Origin: Cacajao melanocephalus
Lineage: Eukaryota; Chordata; Mammalia; Primates; Pitheciidae
Length of the DNA: 64,000 nt
Assembly: GCA_963573385.1 (NCBI GenBank)
Contig: CAUYLG010052166.1
Span: forward strand, 1-64,000
Direction: 5' to 3'
Every line of letters starts with the position of its first letter. The first letter of the stretch is position 1. The notes under the pieces are model-generated. The model had not been told where the DNA came from, made no database searches, and was given only the letters and a program-made list of their open reading frames with translations. The translations under genes were made by a program, and so were the position numbers. Of this stretch, positions 1 to 13,593 are shown one piece after another.

Positions 1-45
1 AGACTGCATTCTAGCCTAGGCAATAGAACAAGAATCTCGTTCTCT
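1..45 (+). mobile_element. Alu 3' end, cut by window edge
   Basis: The first bases match the end of the Alu right monomer (an 'actgcattctagcctaggcaa' -like stretch diverged from the Alu terminal consensus). The body lies outside the window and the usual A-tail is replaced by a pyrimidine-rich tract. Confidence 0.7.
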
Positions 46-150
46 CTCCCTCTTTCTCTTCCTCTTTCTTTCTCTCTTACATTCTTTTTTTTCTTTCTTT
101 CACTCTCACTTTCTTTCCTCTCTTTTTCTTTCTTTCAAAAAAAAATAATA
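46..150. repeat. Polypyrimidine CT/CTTT low-complexity tract
   Basis: Nearly pure C/T with CTTT and TCTC units, ending in an A-rich piece. It follows directly on the Alu fragment. Confidence 0.85.
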
Positions 151-1567
151 ATTTTAGTGTAAGAGAGATAAAATCATTGCTGGAAATTAATTAATCAAAT
201 ATTGACCTGCTTTTTATTCTTTATATTTTCCAGATTCTATTTTTGAAATGACTAATTTATAGAACTTCCTCTAAACATTACAATTTATGATTTTTTATTA
301 TTTTAAAGTTGCCATGCTGAGATTACTTTTTTAGCAGATTCAACCTTTTGTTACTTTAAGATGAAAAAGGGCTTAGTTGTAAACAGCTACTTCAAAGTAG
401 AGGTTTATAAGATTTAAGAGTTTTCTTAACAGCACTAACAAGAAAAAATACCAATAATGACACTCCATCACTAGCATGCATTTTTATTTTTTTTTCCTTG
501 GAACTTTGGAGTAAATAACCCATTCTTTGTGGGTAACATGGTCATAAATAATTAAAAAAACATTTTTTAAGGTAAAAACTTTTTACTTCATTTGAGATTT
601 TATGTCTTGCAGAATTAGGTTTTAAGGCTGTAGGTGCTCAGATACAATTATTTACAAATTCCACTGACCTCTTTATCAACAAGGCACCTTATAAATGCAT
701 ATTATGACACCATAAAGAACAGACATGCAAGTATTGTCATGTCTGCTCTAAAAGTAGAGCTAGTGAATTACAGATTATAATTAGAATGAGAGACTAAATG
801 ATATTTAAGGCTGTGTTGCAGGGCTTATTTCCTGATATACATGGCTGCTAAATGCTTATGATCACATTTTAAATATTTATTTAAATCCAAGGGCCCAATC
901 ACTTTTTATACCCAGTTTTCAGGACCACCTGTCCCAGGCTACAGTCAGCATGCTATTAACTATTGATGTGTCCATGATCACTAATAGCATCTATTTCTCA
1001 TATTGTACAGTATTTTAACACGATTGTAGGAACATTAGAATTTTAAACTTTAAAAGAACTTCTAAAATTTTATGTGTGGAGTGCTTTACCATTTCACAAT
1101 CAATTAGGTATATGGAGCACTCACATAAATGTTTAGTAACTTGTTCTCTAGGGAAAAAAAGCCCTGATTTGAAACATTTGACAATTTTTGTGGTGTAAAT
1201 ATTCCCACCATTTGAAGCTTCCAACATTACTTCACGGAATGTGGCACTGTTCTGTAGCATTTCTACCACACAGCTATGTGTAAATAAACTTGAAAAGCCT
1301 AGATAATAGAAACATGTAGTAAAATAATTAGGAAGTGATAAATTTTGAATATTTATAGCCAGTGTTTCTAATATGTTACTTAATTGTAGGTTTATATAAT
1401 TTTATTTTTATTGTTGGCTATGTTTTGAAACAGGCTTGCCAAGTTCCTAAAATTTAACAATCAGCTCCCATGAGCTGGTACAAGCCACCTTCAGTATACT
1501 AACTGGGGTGTAGAGATATTATAGCAGATTTACATTGAGGAAACTGGAGCTCAAAAGGAAGAAAGGA
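151..1567. other. AT-rich intergenic, nothing recognised
   Basis: The sequence is AT-rich, with no long open frame, no splice-framed coding match and no young repeat. The longest open frame (84 codons, minus strand, 1015-1269) has no recognisable domain. Confidence 0.6.
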
Positions 1568-1790
1568 AATCAACATGTATTGACCACTTATTTGAAGCCA
1601 TGCAGGATGTTGGACGATGTTATAACTCATATAAACCTCAAAACAACTTAGTGAAATAAGAAGTATTATTCCAGTTTTACAGATGTAAATTCAGAATTTT
1701 CCAGGTGTCATAATGCTATTAAGTGACAAAACCAAAATTTCAACCCAGAATACTGGCTCGTAGGATTCTTGCTTTTGTTTGCACCAATAT
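1568..1790 (-). mobile_element. MIR SINE remnant
   Basis: Order of motifs fits antisense MIR: a 'tattgaccacttat' start, then 'ataactcatataaacctca', 'ttttacagatgtaaa', and a later 'aagtgacaaaacc' segment. Strongly diverged. Confidence 0.7.
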
Positions 1791-2687
1791 ATCTTTCCCT
1801 CAAATTTCTGAATAAGTCATGGTAGGACACCAGAGATGATCAGATCACACATGGCAAGATACAGCAACGGGCCATGTGCCTCATAAGATGCTATTTTTTA
1901 GTAGCAAATATGGCTATGGATTTTTAAAATTACAGTATATAAGCAGTGGGTAATTTTATTAATCTGGTTTCAGAGATAAACTGGCTTTATATTTTTAGTA
2001 ATTAGCTTAGCTAAAAATAAGTGTAAGCAGGAAAAACAAATATATACTACATATTACTATTATCTAGGCTTTTCAAGAAGGATTGATATTATCAGCATTC
2101 CCAATGTAGTATAGCGGTTATCACATTGAGTAGTAAAAGACAGTGATGGGTGAAGAACATAAAACTACAAAAATTATAAAGAATTACTTTTTGAGAACTC
2201 AATACTGTTAGGACCAATGGCTTAATGCAGAGATGAGACAAAAGAGACAGATGTTCAATAAACAATGTCTCAGGTGAATATTTTACTCAGAATGAATAAC
2301 TTGCTACCTTTGCTATAGTATGATGCTTTTAGTCAGATAACAACCAAAATAAATCAATATAGAACAAGCTAATCTCCATCATGAAGTTCTTTGTAATCAC
2401 TTTGAAGATTAATGTAATGTGATATTATTATTCAATATTATACAAAAAAGACCGAGTGTAAATGTTGTAAGAGAAAAAGATATTAAATAGTCATAAAAGG
2501 TTGTAATTAAGGTACCTTATAAGGACAATGAAAATGGATTTAAAAGTGAAAGATCTATCTTTTAGGAAGTCTCATTTTAAGTATATTGTTAATTGAAGTT
2601 AATTTTTAAAAATGTTTTTCAAGTCATAAAAGGTTTGAAAATTTCTGTTTCAATATTATGGCATTCACAAATAAATATTGGAGATAA

Positions 2688-2688
<1 letters not shown>
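1791..2688. other. AT-rich intergenic, nothing recognised
   Basis: No coding signal, no tRNA or snRNA fold and no clear repeat were seen. Confidence 0.55.

Positions 2689-2731
<43 letters not shown>
2689..2731. repeat. (TG)n microsatellite with TA tail
   Basis: About 17 uninterrupted TG units followed by TATATATA. Likely length-polymorphic. Two overlapping minus-strand frames here are just translated CA repeat (poly His-Thr). Confidence 0.95.
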
Positions 2732-2734
<3 letters not shown>

Positions 2735-3748
2735 TACTGTGCGTCTTAGTATGATTAAGATAAAAGAGTTCAGAATGATTCGGTCGAGAACCAAATCTGT
2801 CTCTTTGGTCAATAGGAACTGCACTCATTTCAAGACTGAAAAGTACTTTAAATTCTGAATGTCGGCGGTATCTTGGTAATGTAAATTATTGCACTTCATT
2901 TATGCTCTCCTGTCTTCTAAGTTTAACTTCTATCACAGTGAAATTTCTTCCTTCAAAATTGTATCACCAGAAGTGACGTGAGGAACAAACATCAAATTTA
3001 AACAGATTTCTTTGCTTCTTGTCTATGCTCTTCTTGGAAGCCACGGAGAGAAGAATGGCCTTTGGGTGATCTACTGGTTGTTTCTAAACGGGAAGCTCTC
3101 TGCTTTTCCCCAGGGCACCAGCAGCTCTTTCACACATTGCCACTAGCAATGAACAGTCTCAGAAGCTCTTGAAAGATGGTTTTGTCACTTGTCTTACCTC
3201 TCTGCCTGCTGACTTGAAGCCTGACAAACAATGATAAGTGAGAGTGACAAATGGCTATTACTTACTATCCCAGAGATCTCCCACAAGGAAAAAGCCTGAA
3301 CATGGAGCTGGATATGCCTCCATTACACTCCCAACTTGAGGAAAACAGAACCCAATACAACTAAAATTGCCTAATTAAATTATTTGCAAGTAAACAAATT
3401 AGTAAAGGAAGTCACTCACCCAAAAGAATGTGAAAACAAGAACACAGAGTTAGAGTTTACCTCATCAACTTATCTTAATGTGTCTAGTATCTTTATACGG
3501 GCATTTTTGTTTCAGTAATAATTTATGCTAAGAGTAATATGTAAATGGCTTATTTTCTAACAGTGCTTCTAATTGTTCTATATTGTGGAATTAGTATAAG
3601 GCAGACTCATTGCGTATCTTATCCAATGACAGTTATTATTGGAAGTGCAAGAAAACCTAATTAAAACACTTTAATAATTCAACACAGTTGTCCATTACCA
3701 ATCTATGACAACGTGTGAATTAGATGTATATCACATGCTTGACAGAGA
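2732..3748. other. Intergenic, nothing recognised
   Basis: Somewhat higher GC between about 2990 and 3330 than in the flanks, but no open frame or repeat that I can name. Confidence 0.5.
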
Positions 3749-4283
3749 AGTGCCCCCTTATCCACAGGGAATATGTTCCAATAGCCCCAGTATCCCCTTA
3801 AACCTCAGACAGTACCAAACCCTATATGTACTATGTTTCTTCCTATATATACATACCTATGATAATGTTTATTAATTAGGCACTACAATAGATTAACTGC
3901 AATAACTAATCAAAAAATAGAACAATTATTACAAAATGTCAGCATCACTACTCTTGCATGTTGGTACTATTATTAAGTAAAATAATGGTAACTTGAATAC
4001 AAGCACGTAAGCACTAGCATACCACAACAGTGGATCTGATAACTGACATGGCTATGAAGTGACTAAGGGGCAAGTAGTATGTACAGTGTAAATACACTGG
4101 AAAAAAGGATGATTCATAGGATGGAGCAAGATGGCACAAGATTTCACCAGGCTACTCAGAATAACATGCAATTTAAAACTTATGAACTGTTTATTTCCGG
4201 AATTTTCCATGTAATATTTTCAGACCAAGGTCAACCGTAACTGAGCAGAAAATGAAACTGAAGATAAGGGGAGCCTACTGTAC
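3749..4283 (-). mobile_element. Tigger (TcMar/pogo) DNA transposon remnant
   Basis: Both ends carry related inverted termini ('cccccttatcc' at the left, 'gataaggggagcctactgta' at the right). Internal text such as 'gtcagcatcactactcttgca' reads as the antisense of the Tigger transposase start region, so this is an internally deleted copy. No functional transposase frame survives. Confidence 0.8.
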
Positions 4284-4774
4284 TGTTGCACCTCAGGGTT
4301 AACCATTACTTCTCTTTTTGGTCCAAGATTCAGAAATCTAGGCCAGGACAGCCAAGGTCTGAGTTACTGTCTGGTGATCCTGCCAAAAATCACCAAAAAA
4401 GCTTCCTCCCCAAATTCCTTGCCTTGCTTCATTATCTGTCCTCTACCTTATTCCTCACACTATTAAAACGTAATAGAGAACAGGAGAAAATTTATCTCTC
4501 TCTTGCTAACCATGTCTCATATATTTGTCTGAGTGTATAAGCACTACAATTATAGACACTTCCAAAGAACATAGAGATAAAGGGAGACATCTAAATCAAT
4601 GTTCAGAACACCACAACTATTATTACTTAATATGAAACAGAGAAGCAGGTTATAGTTTTGAACATTTGTCTTAGGATTAAGAAATGGAAGAGAAACTTCT
4701 TGTGTTTGGTGTGTAAGAAGAGACAGCAGCAAATTGTTTTGAGAAGGAGACGTATATGAGAGTATGGGGAGAGG
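4284..4774. other. Intergenic, nothing recognised
   Basis: Contains two short frames (84 and 60 codons) without domain content. No named repeat was recognised. Confidence 0.5.
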
Positions 4775-4990
4775 CTGATAGCAGGACCTGGAATCATACT
4801 ATAGTGGGTTCAAGTCCCTGCTCCACCTCTTTCTAGTGTGTCTGTATCACCTTGGGTGAGCTACTTAACTCTCTGTGTCTCAGTTTCCTCATGTTTAAAG
4901 TGAGGATAATAGTACCTACCCCATTGAGCCTTATTAAGACTAAATGAATTGACACAAATAAAGTACTTTATTAAATAAACAATCAATAAA
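4775..4990 (+). mobile_element. MIR SINE
   Basis: Sense MIR with a well preserved core: 'gggttcaagtccctgctcc', 'caccttgggtgagctactta', 'ctcagtttcctcatg', then 'ataatagtacctacc'. Confidence 0.85.
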
Positions 4991-6250
4991 TAGTAACTAT
5001 TTTTATGTAATATACCACATTTAAAATACTTCCATTTTGGCCAGTTGAATAGAAAAAGAATATATGGTTTATATCAGACCATTATGAGAATTAGGTAAAT
5101 ATTTAATTTAATGAAGTAGATACCCACTTAGATGACTGTGACATTTATAGTCATGCTAATGATAATGCACTGGTTTATTAGGTGTTACATGTAATGCTTT
5201 GGTAGGTATGTTGGAACAAGGGGACTTTTATTAATTTTATTTGTAACTAATTCTCTGAGATTAATTTTCCAAAATTTTATTTATTCCAGTTCAGTAAAGA
5301 AAACAGAGTTATACATATTGAAGCATCTGAAATATACTTTGATAAAACTTGAGTTTTTGATAAAATTCAATGTGGAAGTGTTTTACTTTGAAGAATTCCT
5401 AATATAAATTGTTTAGAACTTTTCAATGCTTTGTTGGTTTAAAATTTGAGAATAATAAATTTAAATTCCAGCAAAAAAAAACTTATCAAAAATGCTCAAT
5501 AAGATCTATAATGATAATAGCATTCTATTTTCTAAAAGAAATATCTTTGAAAACAATTGGCTATCTTTAGTAAAATTTCACATTTTCTAGCACAGGATAG
5601 GCAGGCGTTTGATACATTTAAAAAAATAAATGAAAACAGATGCAAAGAGATCTAATTTTAGCCATGATTCCAGAATTAAACATTTTTGTTGCAATAGTTC
5701 AAACTTTAAAATGTCAACTTTAGTTTAATATGCAGTGTTAATAGACGAGCACAGACAATACTGACAATTCATCGAACAGCACTAGGTTCCTTTTTTAAGC
5801 TTTAAGCTTTGTGAAAGCAAGAACTCTCTCTCTTACTCGCAATCCTCTCTCAAGTTCCCTGAACAATATAGGCACACAGTAGGGATACAGTAAATGTATT
5901 TATTTTCACTGATGCTCTTGAATTGGACTAGAGAAGATAACCATTTGTCTTCACACCAAAAATAAAAAATGGAAGAAAATAAATCTGAAAGGACTAATGA
6001 GAACGTCTGAAATCTGTTTATTCTCTTTTCTCCTCCTTTTTTGTAAAAATATGGATTTTTAGAGGGCACTGAATGCATTTAATATAGACAGAGTTTTGAT
6101 TGCTGACGTTATCTTGATTTCTGCATATTAGAGTTTTCAAAGTGTTTAAGCCACTCTAAGAGGTAGGTATATGTTAAAGGGTAACATACAGTTATAAATA
6201 CACAAAGTGAATAGAAATGTTTTGTTTCAAACATTTTTTAAAGACTATTT
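4991..6250. other. AT-rich intergenic, nothing recognised
   Basis: No gene, RNA or repeat that I can support. Contains short A-runs and an 81-codon minus-strand frame (5833-6078) without recognisable content. Confidence 0.5.
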
Positions 6251-6660
6251 GAAAATTTTTTAATAGACTTTATTTCTTAGAGAAATTTTAATTTCACAAT
6301 AAAATTGAGTGGAAGGTTCAAAGATTTTGCATCTCCCTCTGCCTTCACACATGCACGGCCTCCCCAGTTATCAACATCCCCACTAGAGTTGAGCCTTTGC
6401 TACAGTTGCTAAACCTACATTGACACAACATTATCATCCAGAGTCCATAGTTTACATTAGAATTCACTCTTTTTGTTGTAGATTCTGGTTTAGACAAATG
6501 TATAATGACATGGATCCACCATTGTGTATCATACAGAGTAGCTGCACTGCCCTAAAAATCTTCTGAGCTCTGCCAATATATTCCTTTTCCCAACTGCTAA
6601 CAACTACTTATCTTTTGACTATTTTTACTTTAGTTGTAAGATGATTTATTCATCATTTGT
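6251..6660 (-). mobile_element. Old L1 (L1M-type) fragment
   Basis: Diagnostic stretches of an L1M segment in antisense: 'aaattgagtggaaggttca', 'cctacattgacacaacatta', 'gtccatagtttacatta', 'gacaaatgtataatgacat'. Confidence 0.75.
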
Positions 6661-6722
6661 TTGGATTTTTAAAAAGATTTTGACTTGTTTCTTTTTGCTT
6701 CAGGAAAAATTGGCGTAATAAC

Positions 6723-7170
6723 AGTCTTAGCTTATTTTGGTTTGTTGTAACAGAATACCTGAGACTGGGTAATTTATAAAGAAAAAAGGTGTATTTAGTT
6801 CACAGTTCTGCAGGTTCAGAAGTTCAAGACGATGGCCCTGGCATCTGGTGAGGGCTTTCCTGATGCGTCACAACATGGTGAAGGTCACAGGGGAAATCGA
6901 CACATTTGAAGAGACAAAACCCATGGGGCACCCTGGCTTTCTAACAGCCCACTCTTACAGGAACTAATCCATTCCCATGAGGCCTAATCCAGTTTTGCCA
7001 GAGCAAGAACTCACTCACTACTGCAAGAACGGCATCAAGGCATTTATGAGGGATCCACCCCCAAGACTAAAACACTTCCCCCTAGGCTCCCCTCCCGACA
7101 CTGCCACGTTGAGGATCAAATTTAACATGAGTTTTGATGGGAATAATCACAGCATATCCAAACCACAGCA
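6723..7170 (-). mobile_element. MaLR solo LTR (THE1/MST-like)
   Basis: Antisense LTR: 'cctgagactgggtaattta' near the left end, 'agaactcactcacta' and 'atgagggatccaccccca' in the middle, and an end matching reversed 'TGCTGTGGTTTGGATATG'. Flanked by 5-bp duplications 'ataac' at 6718-6722 and 7171-7175, so it is an intact insertion unit. The 65-codon frame within it is not a gene. Confidence 0.8.
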
Positions 7171-7179
7171 ATAACAACA

Positions 7180-7430
7180 ATAACAGCACACTTAACATTT
7201 ACTGAGTGATTGCAATATGCCAGGGACTTTCCTGAGAGCTTTACATATACTGACACATTTCGTTGTCAGAGCAATTATGTAACTAGACACTAAAGTTATC
7301 TCCATATTATAGAGGAAGATGTTGAGAGAAATTCGATGACTTACTCAGGTTTACACAACAAGCAAGTGCTAAAGCCAAGTTTTGAACGCAGGCAGTCTGT
7401 CTTCAACCCTCATTATCTGATGAAACCAAA
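7180..7430 (-). mobile_element. MIR SINE remnant
   Basis: Antisense MIR: 'catttactgagtgattgcaa', 'tatgccagggactttcctga', 'ttatagaggaagatgttga', 'tttgaacgcaggcagtctg'. Confidence 0.75.
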
Positions 7431-8809
7431 GCTTTTAAACTTTATAAATCATACAAGAATTATTTATATAGTATAGAGTTAGCATTCCAGTTCAATGAAT
7501 GATTATTCAGATATTAAAAACAGGAAGTATAATCACAATAACAATGTTCCAAAGAATTCAGAAAAAAAAATATGTGTTCTTTGGTTCTTGTGTCAGTCAT
7601 GGAAACAGATGCCCCTCTAGGTATTTTAAACGGAGGTTACTTAATACAGCAAATTGGTTATAAAACATTGGAAAGGCTGGAAATGCAAAAAAGAAGGTGG
7701 TGCAGTTACCCAGCAATTGATGACAATATGAAGTCACTACCACATATGCCTGAGAGGAAAGGGGAGAATGCTGTTACTCAAAGCCCACACTCACTGTAAC
7801 TAGGGTTGCTGGAGTATCCACCCATGCTGCCGGGCCATTGGGACCACAATAGCTACCACCGTGCAGAAAGCCAGGAGTCAAGAAACTCATAGTTACCTGC
7901 ACCCACCACAGCTGTTTTTGGAACCAGATCCAATGCTGCCAAAGTTTGCACTGCTTCCGTCACCCCTGAAACCATGCTTCTAGAGCAAGAAGCCTGGAGC
8001 TCACACAGACCTACTGCTATGGTTACTGCCCAGGACAAGGTCAGAAACAGAAAAGGAAAAGAAAAATGGCTTATCCTTTTATGCCACCTTACATCTCCTG
8101 CCAGTGCCTCCCATTGACAAGACTAATCTGCAAACACCTGACAAGGGATCTGAGCAATAGAGGTGGCAGAGTTTCAGTCCCCAGCAATGCAGAGAACATC
8201 TGAGCCAACAGCAAACTTTCTGTGGTAGCACTTGGTGTGTTTAAGAAACAACAGAAACCATTTAAAAATAAACATATATTGATGAACTTATTACTCAATA
8301 ATAAAAGAACAACCAGGGCTATTAGTTGTCAACACTAGGTCCCACCATATTTAGTTTAAGCAGTAAAGTCAGTCAGTAAAGGATAGTCTGATAGTCCACA
8401 GAGTCTCTGAGAGAGCTGGGGAGTCGCGCTATGAGGATACCCAGCCAGATAAAATGTCAGGACTATACCCCAGGGCTGCTTCAGCAAAAGCACCATTGTC
8501 ACCTCTGGGAACAGACACCATGTTGTGTATGGCTAACACTGGGCATTAACCACGAGAACCTCCTGCACTGTGCCTTCCGCTGTCCATTCTCATTAAAAAA
8601 ATGGATTTTACACAATGACTGCATCTTCACTTTGCTCTCTTTAGAATCAAAATCTTGCACTATGTCTTTATCACATGGCTATCTGCAAGAGAGGTAAGAC
8701 AGAGCAAGTTTCTCGCATCTGCCTTAGGAACATGTTACTTATAATGTCATTCAATCCTGGGGATAAACCGTTGTTTGCAAATTACCTGACATAACGACCA
8801 TGTAGCCAT
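7431..8809. other. Intergenic; unassigned repeat-like middle part
   Basis: Between about 7590 and 8330 the text looks like a degraded interspersed element ('ggttacttaatacagcaaat', later 'ggagctcacacagacctac'), but I cannot name the family. The rest is unremarkable. Short frames of 60-90 codons show no domains. Confidence 0.4.
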
Positions 8810-9050
8810 TAATGTTTGTTCAGTACACATACTACAGGCCAGCTACAATTCTAATCATTTTATAGATATTCATAGTGCTCTATGAGGTAGCTACTGTTAT
8901 CATTTCTGTTTTGCAAATGAGGAAGCAGAGCACAAAAAGATATTTTATTGTGCTCATGGTCCCATAGCTACAAACTGCCAGACCCAGGATTTGAACTTAG
9001 GTTTCCTGGCTTCCAAGTGAGCTCTTAGCCACTCACCTGTACTGTACATG
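8810..9050 (-). mobile_element. MIR SINE remnant
   Basis: Antisense MIR: 'tatgaggtagctactgttat', 'ttttgcaaatgaggaagcag', 'caggatttgaacttaggtt', ending 'gctcttagccactca'. Confidence 0.8.
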
Positions 9051-9089
9051 GTAAATGTTCAGTAAACAGTAGCTACTTCTGTTCATCTT

Positions 9090-10560
9090 TTTTTTTCCCT
9101 GGCACTTACGACATAAAGAGGGGAGAGATCAGAGGATGGAGGAGAGGTCCTCAGAGGCCAGGTCATTAAGGAGCTTGGAATCATATTGAGGAGTAAGAAT
9201 TTTATTCTAAGGGTGACTGGTTCAGCAGCATATTCACCCTACCTGAGCTGGAGTATTGGCAGTGGAAGTCAGATCTGTGACCGAGTGACAGTTAAGAGTA
9301 CAAAGAGGTAAAGGGGAAGGGGACCAAATGTAGAATTCTTCTTCTTGTTGGTATTGTTTGGTTTTTAAACATTTTTTTAACATGGATAGGAAGAAGAGTC
9401 CCAGAAGCAGGCTCAGAAACACTGGTCAGAGAGGTAGGAGGAGAAACAAAGGAGACTGTTAGTCTAGACTCCAGGACAGATCATTTGAAGAGGGTGAGAG
9501 TGGTCAGGAGCCTAAGCTAAGCTACTGCAGGGAGGTCAAGGAAAAGAATAAGGAACTGGTGTTTAAATTGAGAAACTTGGAGATTACTGAAATTATCTTA
9601 GCAATAGTAATTGCAGTAGTATAGTTAAAGTAGATGCAAATTGCAAAAGATTGGATTTAGAACAGGATGTGGAGATAGAAAGCACAAACAACTTTTACAG
9701 GATGGGTGAGAACGGAACGAGTAAGAATATATCAAGTGTAGCTGCTGCTGTTTTTTTTTAATATGGGAGAAACTTGAAAATGAAGGACGCTGAAGGGAGG
9801 ATCCGGCTGAGAGAAAATTGATGATGTAGGAAAGAGAAGAGATAATGACAACAAAAGACCTTGAGCAATTCGGAGAAGAATAGATGGAGGGCCCAGTCTT
9901 AGGTAGTAGTTTCTTTCTGCAGGATATGAGGAAAAAATGGCAGTTATAGACACGTCTGTCTGTGTGAGAAAAGGAGTATGAGAAAGTCCTCTCCTGAAAG
10001 ACACCAGTTTTTTTCCTGTGAAATATGGGAAATAACATCTGCTGAGGGAGAAGAGTTTCAGGATGGGATATGGTGTCTGGGGAGAGTGATGGAGGTTAGG
10101 AACAGCCACTGAAGGGAATGGGAAAGACAGCTAACCGAAGGGTGGCTCAGTGGCCCAGGCAGCTCAGCTGAGGTGAGAGGCGGTGTATTTTTAGCATGAT
10201 TTTCTGCATTAGTTTGCAAGAGTCTAGGCATAGGAGCATAGATATGAGAAAGGTCCTCAATTAGCAGGGCTGGAGCAGAGGCAAGGGAATTGATTCTGAG
10301 AAGAAATGTGCTGAAACAATGTGCCATCAAGTCTAGACTGTCAGAAGAAACTTGGAGAGAGAGGAGTTCCAGGCTGGTGTAGGAGAACGGAGGATGACCT
10401 GGGATCACAACGCAGTGGCAACTTTCATGAGATCAAAGATAAAATATGTCAGGAGCAAGGGAGTGAGATTTTTGGAAGGATAAGGACTGTGATCATAGTG
10501 GGATGCTGAAGCTGTTTCAGGTGATGATGCCTCAGGGTACAAACCTGGGAATGGATCAAA
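9090..10560. other. GA-rich ancient interspersed repeat, family unassigned
   Basis: Purine-rich text with phrases such as 'aaggagcttggaatcatatt', 'gaattttattctaagggtga' and 'tggcccaggcagctcagctg'. The same style recurs at about 34.84-35.1 kb, 36.2-36.5 kb, 50.3-51.4 kb and 57.8-58.2 kb. Minus-strand frames of 116-137 codons arise from the purine bias and are rich in Ser/Phe/Pro/Leu without domains. Confidence 0.5.
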
Positions 10561-11005
10561 GGCAAAGGCTGCTGGAGAAAAGAAGCTCAGAGTTGAGATG
10601 TTTCAAGAATATTTAGAGCTGTAACTTAAGAAACAAAAGTTACTTTTTTAAGTGAATTTTTTATTTATCTAGAGTCATGAGAGTTTGTTTCTTCCCACAA
10701 CTCAACTGAAATGATGGTGCAAATACTTGAGTGAATATCTTGATTATCAACTTAGACCTGTTAGGTGTTCTTTAATCAGCAATGTCGCTATGCAGAAACA
10801 TTCATGACTGTTCTACATAAGGCAGGCTAACTCATAAAACAAATAAACGCAAAAATGTATTATGGCCTAACCATGATAGAAGAAATGGTGTAGACTATGC
10901 TTTAGCCTAAGAACCAGGCAGATATTTGATTGAAGCGATAAAAACTTTTTAAGAGGATGAGATTAAATAAGATATGGATATATTACACTTGGCTGCTTTC
11001 CCTTT

Positions 11006-11038
<33 letters not shown>

Positions 11039-11800
11039 TTTCAGTTACTGGCAAAGCATTGCCAAAAGAGATCCATATTTAGAAATGCATGCAGGATCAC
11101 TCAATGATGTGCGAAACGCACGTCAAAAGCAGAGATACGGGAATTTTGGACAAGGACAGGCAACAGAGGATGGATAGCCTAAAGAGGGGAGAGAAGAGGA
11201 CACTTACTGACTGCCTTAAACTGGAGTGGCTGCTGGCCCCAAGATCTACAGCACCAAAGTGAAACACATTGTCTTCCTCGCAGAACAAATGCCTCTGCCT
11301 TCCAACTTTTTTATTTCTGTTAATGGACCCCCAGTCTTCTAGTTTGCTGGATGTAGACACTGGAAGTGTCTACAGAGGTGTTTGTTCTGAAACTGTATTT
11401 CTCACACCCTCCTAAGAAGTCATCAAAGGCCTCTTGATTAATCCGTCATCACATCTCCAGCAGCCTGAAGAATGCTTTGTCAGGCTCATGACACTGCCGC
11501 TGGAGGTTACAGTGGGAGGGGTTGTGGGGCATGCTTCCTTAGCCATCCTACCTGGTGGGTGACTATGTGGGCTTCCTTGCAGATGGTTGGAATTGCCCTG
11601 GAATTGCTTCTGTGGATTGGGTGATGAGACTCTACTCTCCCAAGACTCTGTACCCCTCCAACCCTGGGATAAGACTCTGTTAAGTGCAGTGCAGCTACAT
11701 GCCATTTTTAAAAAGGCAAAGCAGAAATATAGGGCTCTGCTTTATAGATTAAAAGCTTACAGGAATCATATGGTACTGGTTTTTAAAAACCACGCACAAG
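10561..11800. other. Intergenic with a 28-T run
   Basis: A pure T run at 11008-11035 interrupts otherwise ordinary sequence. No AATAAA complement follows it, so I do not call a retrocopy. The piece at about 10750-10880 is related to 12190-12310 (see the repeat remnant entry). Confidence 0.5.
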
Positions 11801-12181
<381 letters not shown>

Positions 12182-12185
12182 TCAC

Positions 12186-12620
12186 AACACCAAAGAGGTA
12201 CCCCTTAATTAGCAATGTTCTTACACAGAGATATTCATGGCTGTACTAGCTAAGGTAGGCTAACTGGTGAAACATATAAATCCCCAATGTATAATCAAAC
12301 AAAAAAGAAGGCAATTTCTTGCTCGTATAAAGTCTAAAATGGGTTTTTCTTATTGACAGCTGGCTGTCTTTTAAGCAGGAATTTAGATCCTTTTCTGAGG
12401 CTCTGTCATTTTCAACATGTGGTTTTAAAGCTCTGCTTCAAGCCAGTGAAAGGAAAATGAATATGAAGGACAGATTGCACATGCAGGACTTTTCCAGGCC
12501 TGGAAGTGGCACTTATGACTTTCACTTACATCTCAACAGCCAGAACTCACTTATATATAGGGAAATTTAATATAACCGTGTGTCCATGAAGAAAAGGACA
12601 TCTGGGAAACAATTAGCAGT
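12186..12620. repeat. Ancient dispersed repeat with a second copy nearby
   Basis: About 110 bases here ('ttaattagcaatgttcttac', 'ggtaggctaactggtgaaac') align by eye with 10750-10880 ('tttaatcagcaatgtcgct', 'ggcaggctaactcataaaac'). The later part ('ggcctggaagtggcactta') also looks like a mammalian repeat. Family not assigned. Confidence 0.5.
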
Positions 12621-13224
12621 TTTCTCTACAATGGTGTAGCAACTGGATCAGTGTGAAGAATTTACAGGACATCAAGGAAGAACCACTCTTCTGTACCCAA
12701 CATGGTGGTAGAGATACACTAGAGGAATAGGTCAGACCTATAAGTGAACAGGAAGCCAGTGGTTACATTTAAGGAGAAACATTTGAAATTCTAATGAAGT
12801 CTTTTCATTGTCTAAAATATACTGAAAGGAATTTTCTTAAATGAACACACTTGTCAATAATACAAAGTTGGCGAATTGGCAGGTTAAAATGTAGGCAGTA
12901 GCAGTGGGAACTAGTTGGAACTAGTCAAGAAGCCCAGACTAGAAAAACAAAGCCCAGGCAAAAATCCAAGAATGCCAGGGCAATACCAGCATGAGAAATC
13001 AGATAAGTGAACAGAAACCAGGAAGACACAGACATTTTGGGGCAGAGTAAAATTAGAGTTACAAGTCCTGGATGTAAGACCTGATCCTACTGTTTACAGA
13101 TCGACACAGGAGAACCCACTTAACTTCTTTGAGTTTGTTTATTCATGTGTAGATTTGGGGTAATCATATCTACCTCATAATAACTGGAGAATCAAATGAG
13201 ATGATAATGAAAACTGACGTACCT
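12621..13224. other. Intergenic, nothing recognised
   Basis: No coding or RNA signal. A small direct repeat 'ggaactagt' occurs at about 12907-12925. Confidence 0.5.

Positions 13225-13593
<369 letters not shown>

Noticed and set aside
9625..10408. Overlapping minus-strand frames of 116-137 codons
   Set aside because: Product of strong purine bias on the plus strand; three frames open at once and none has a domain.
11008..11035. T28 run as the tail of an antisense retrocopy
   Set aside because: No AATAAA complement and no transcript-like body follows.
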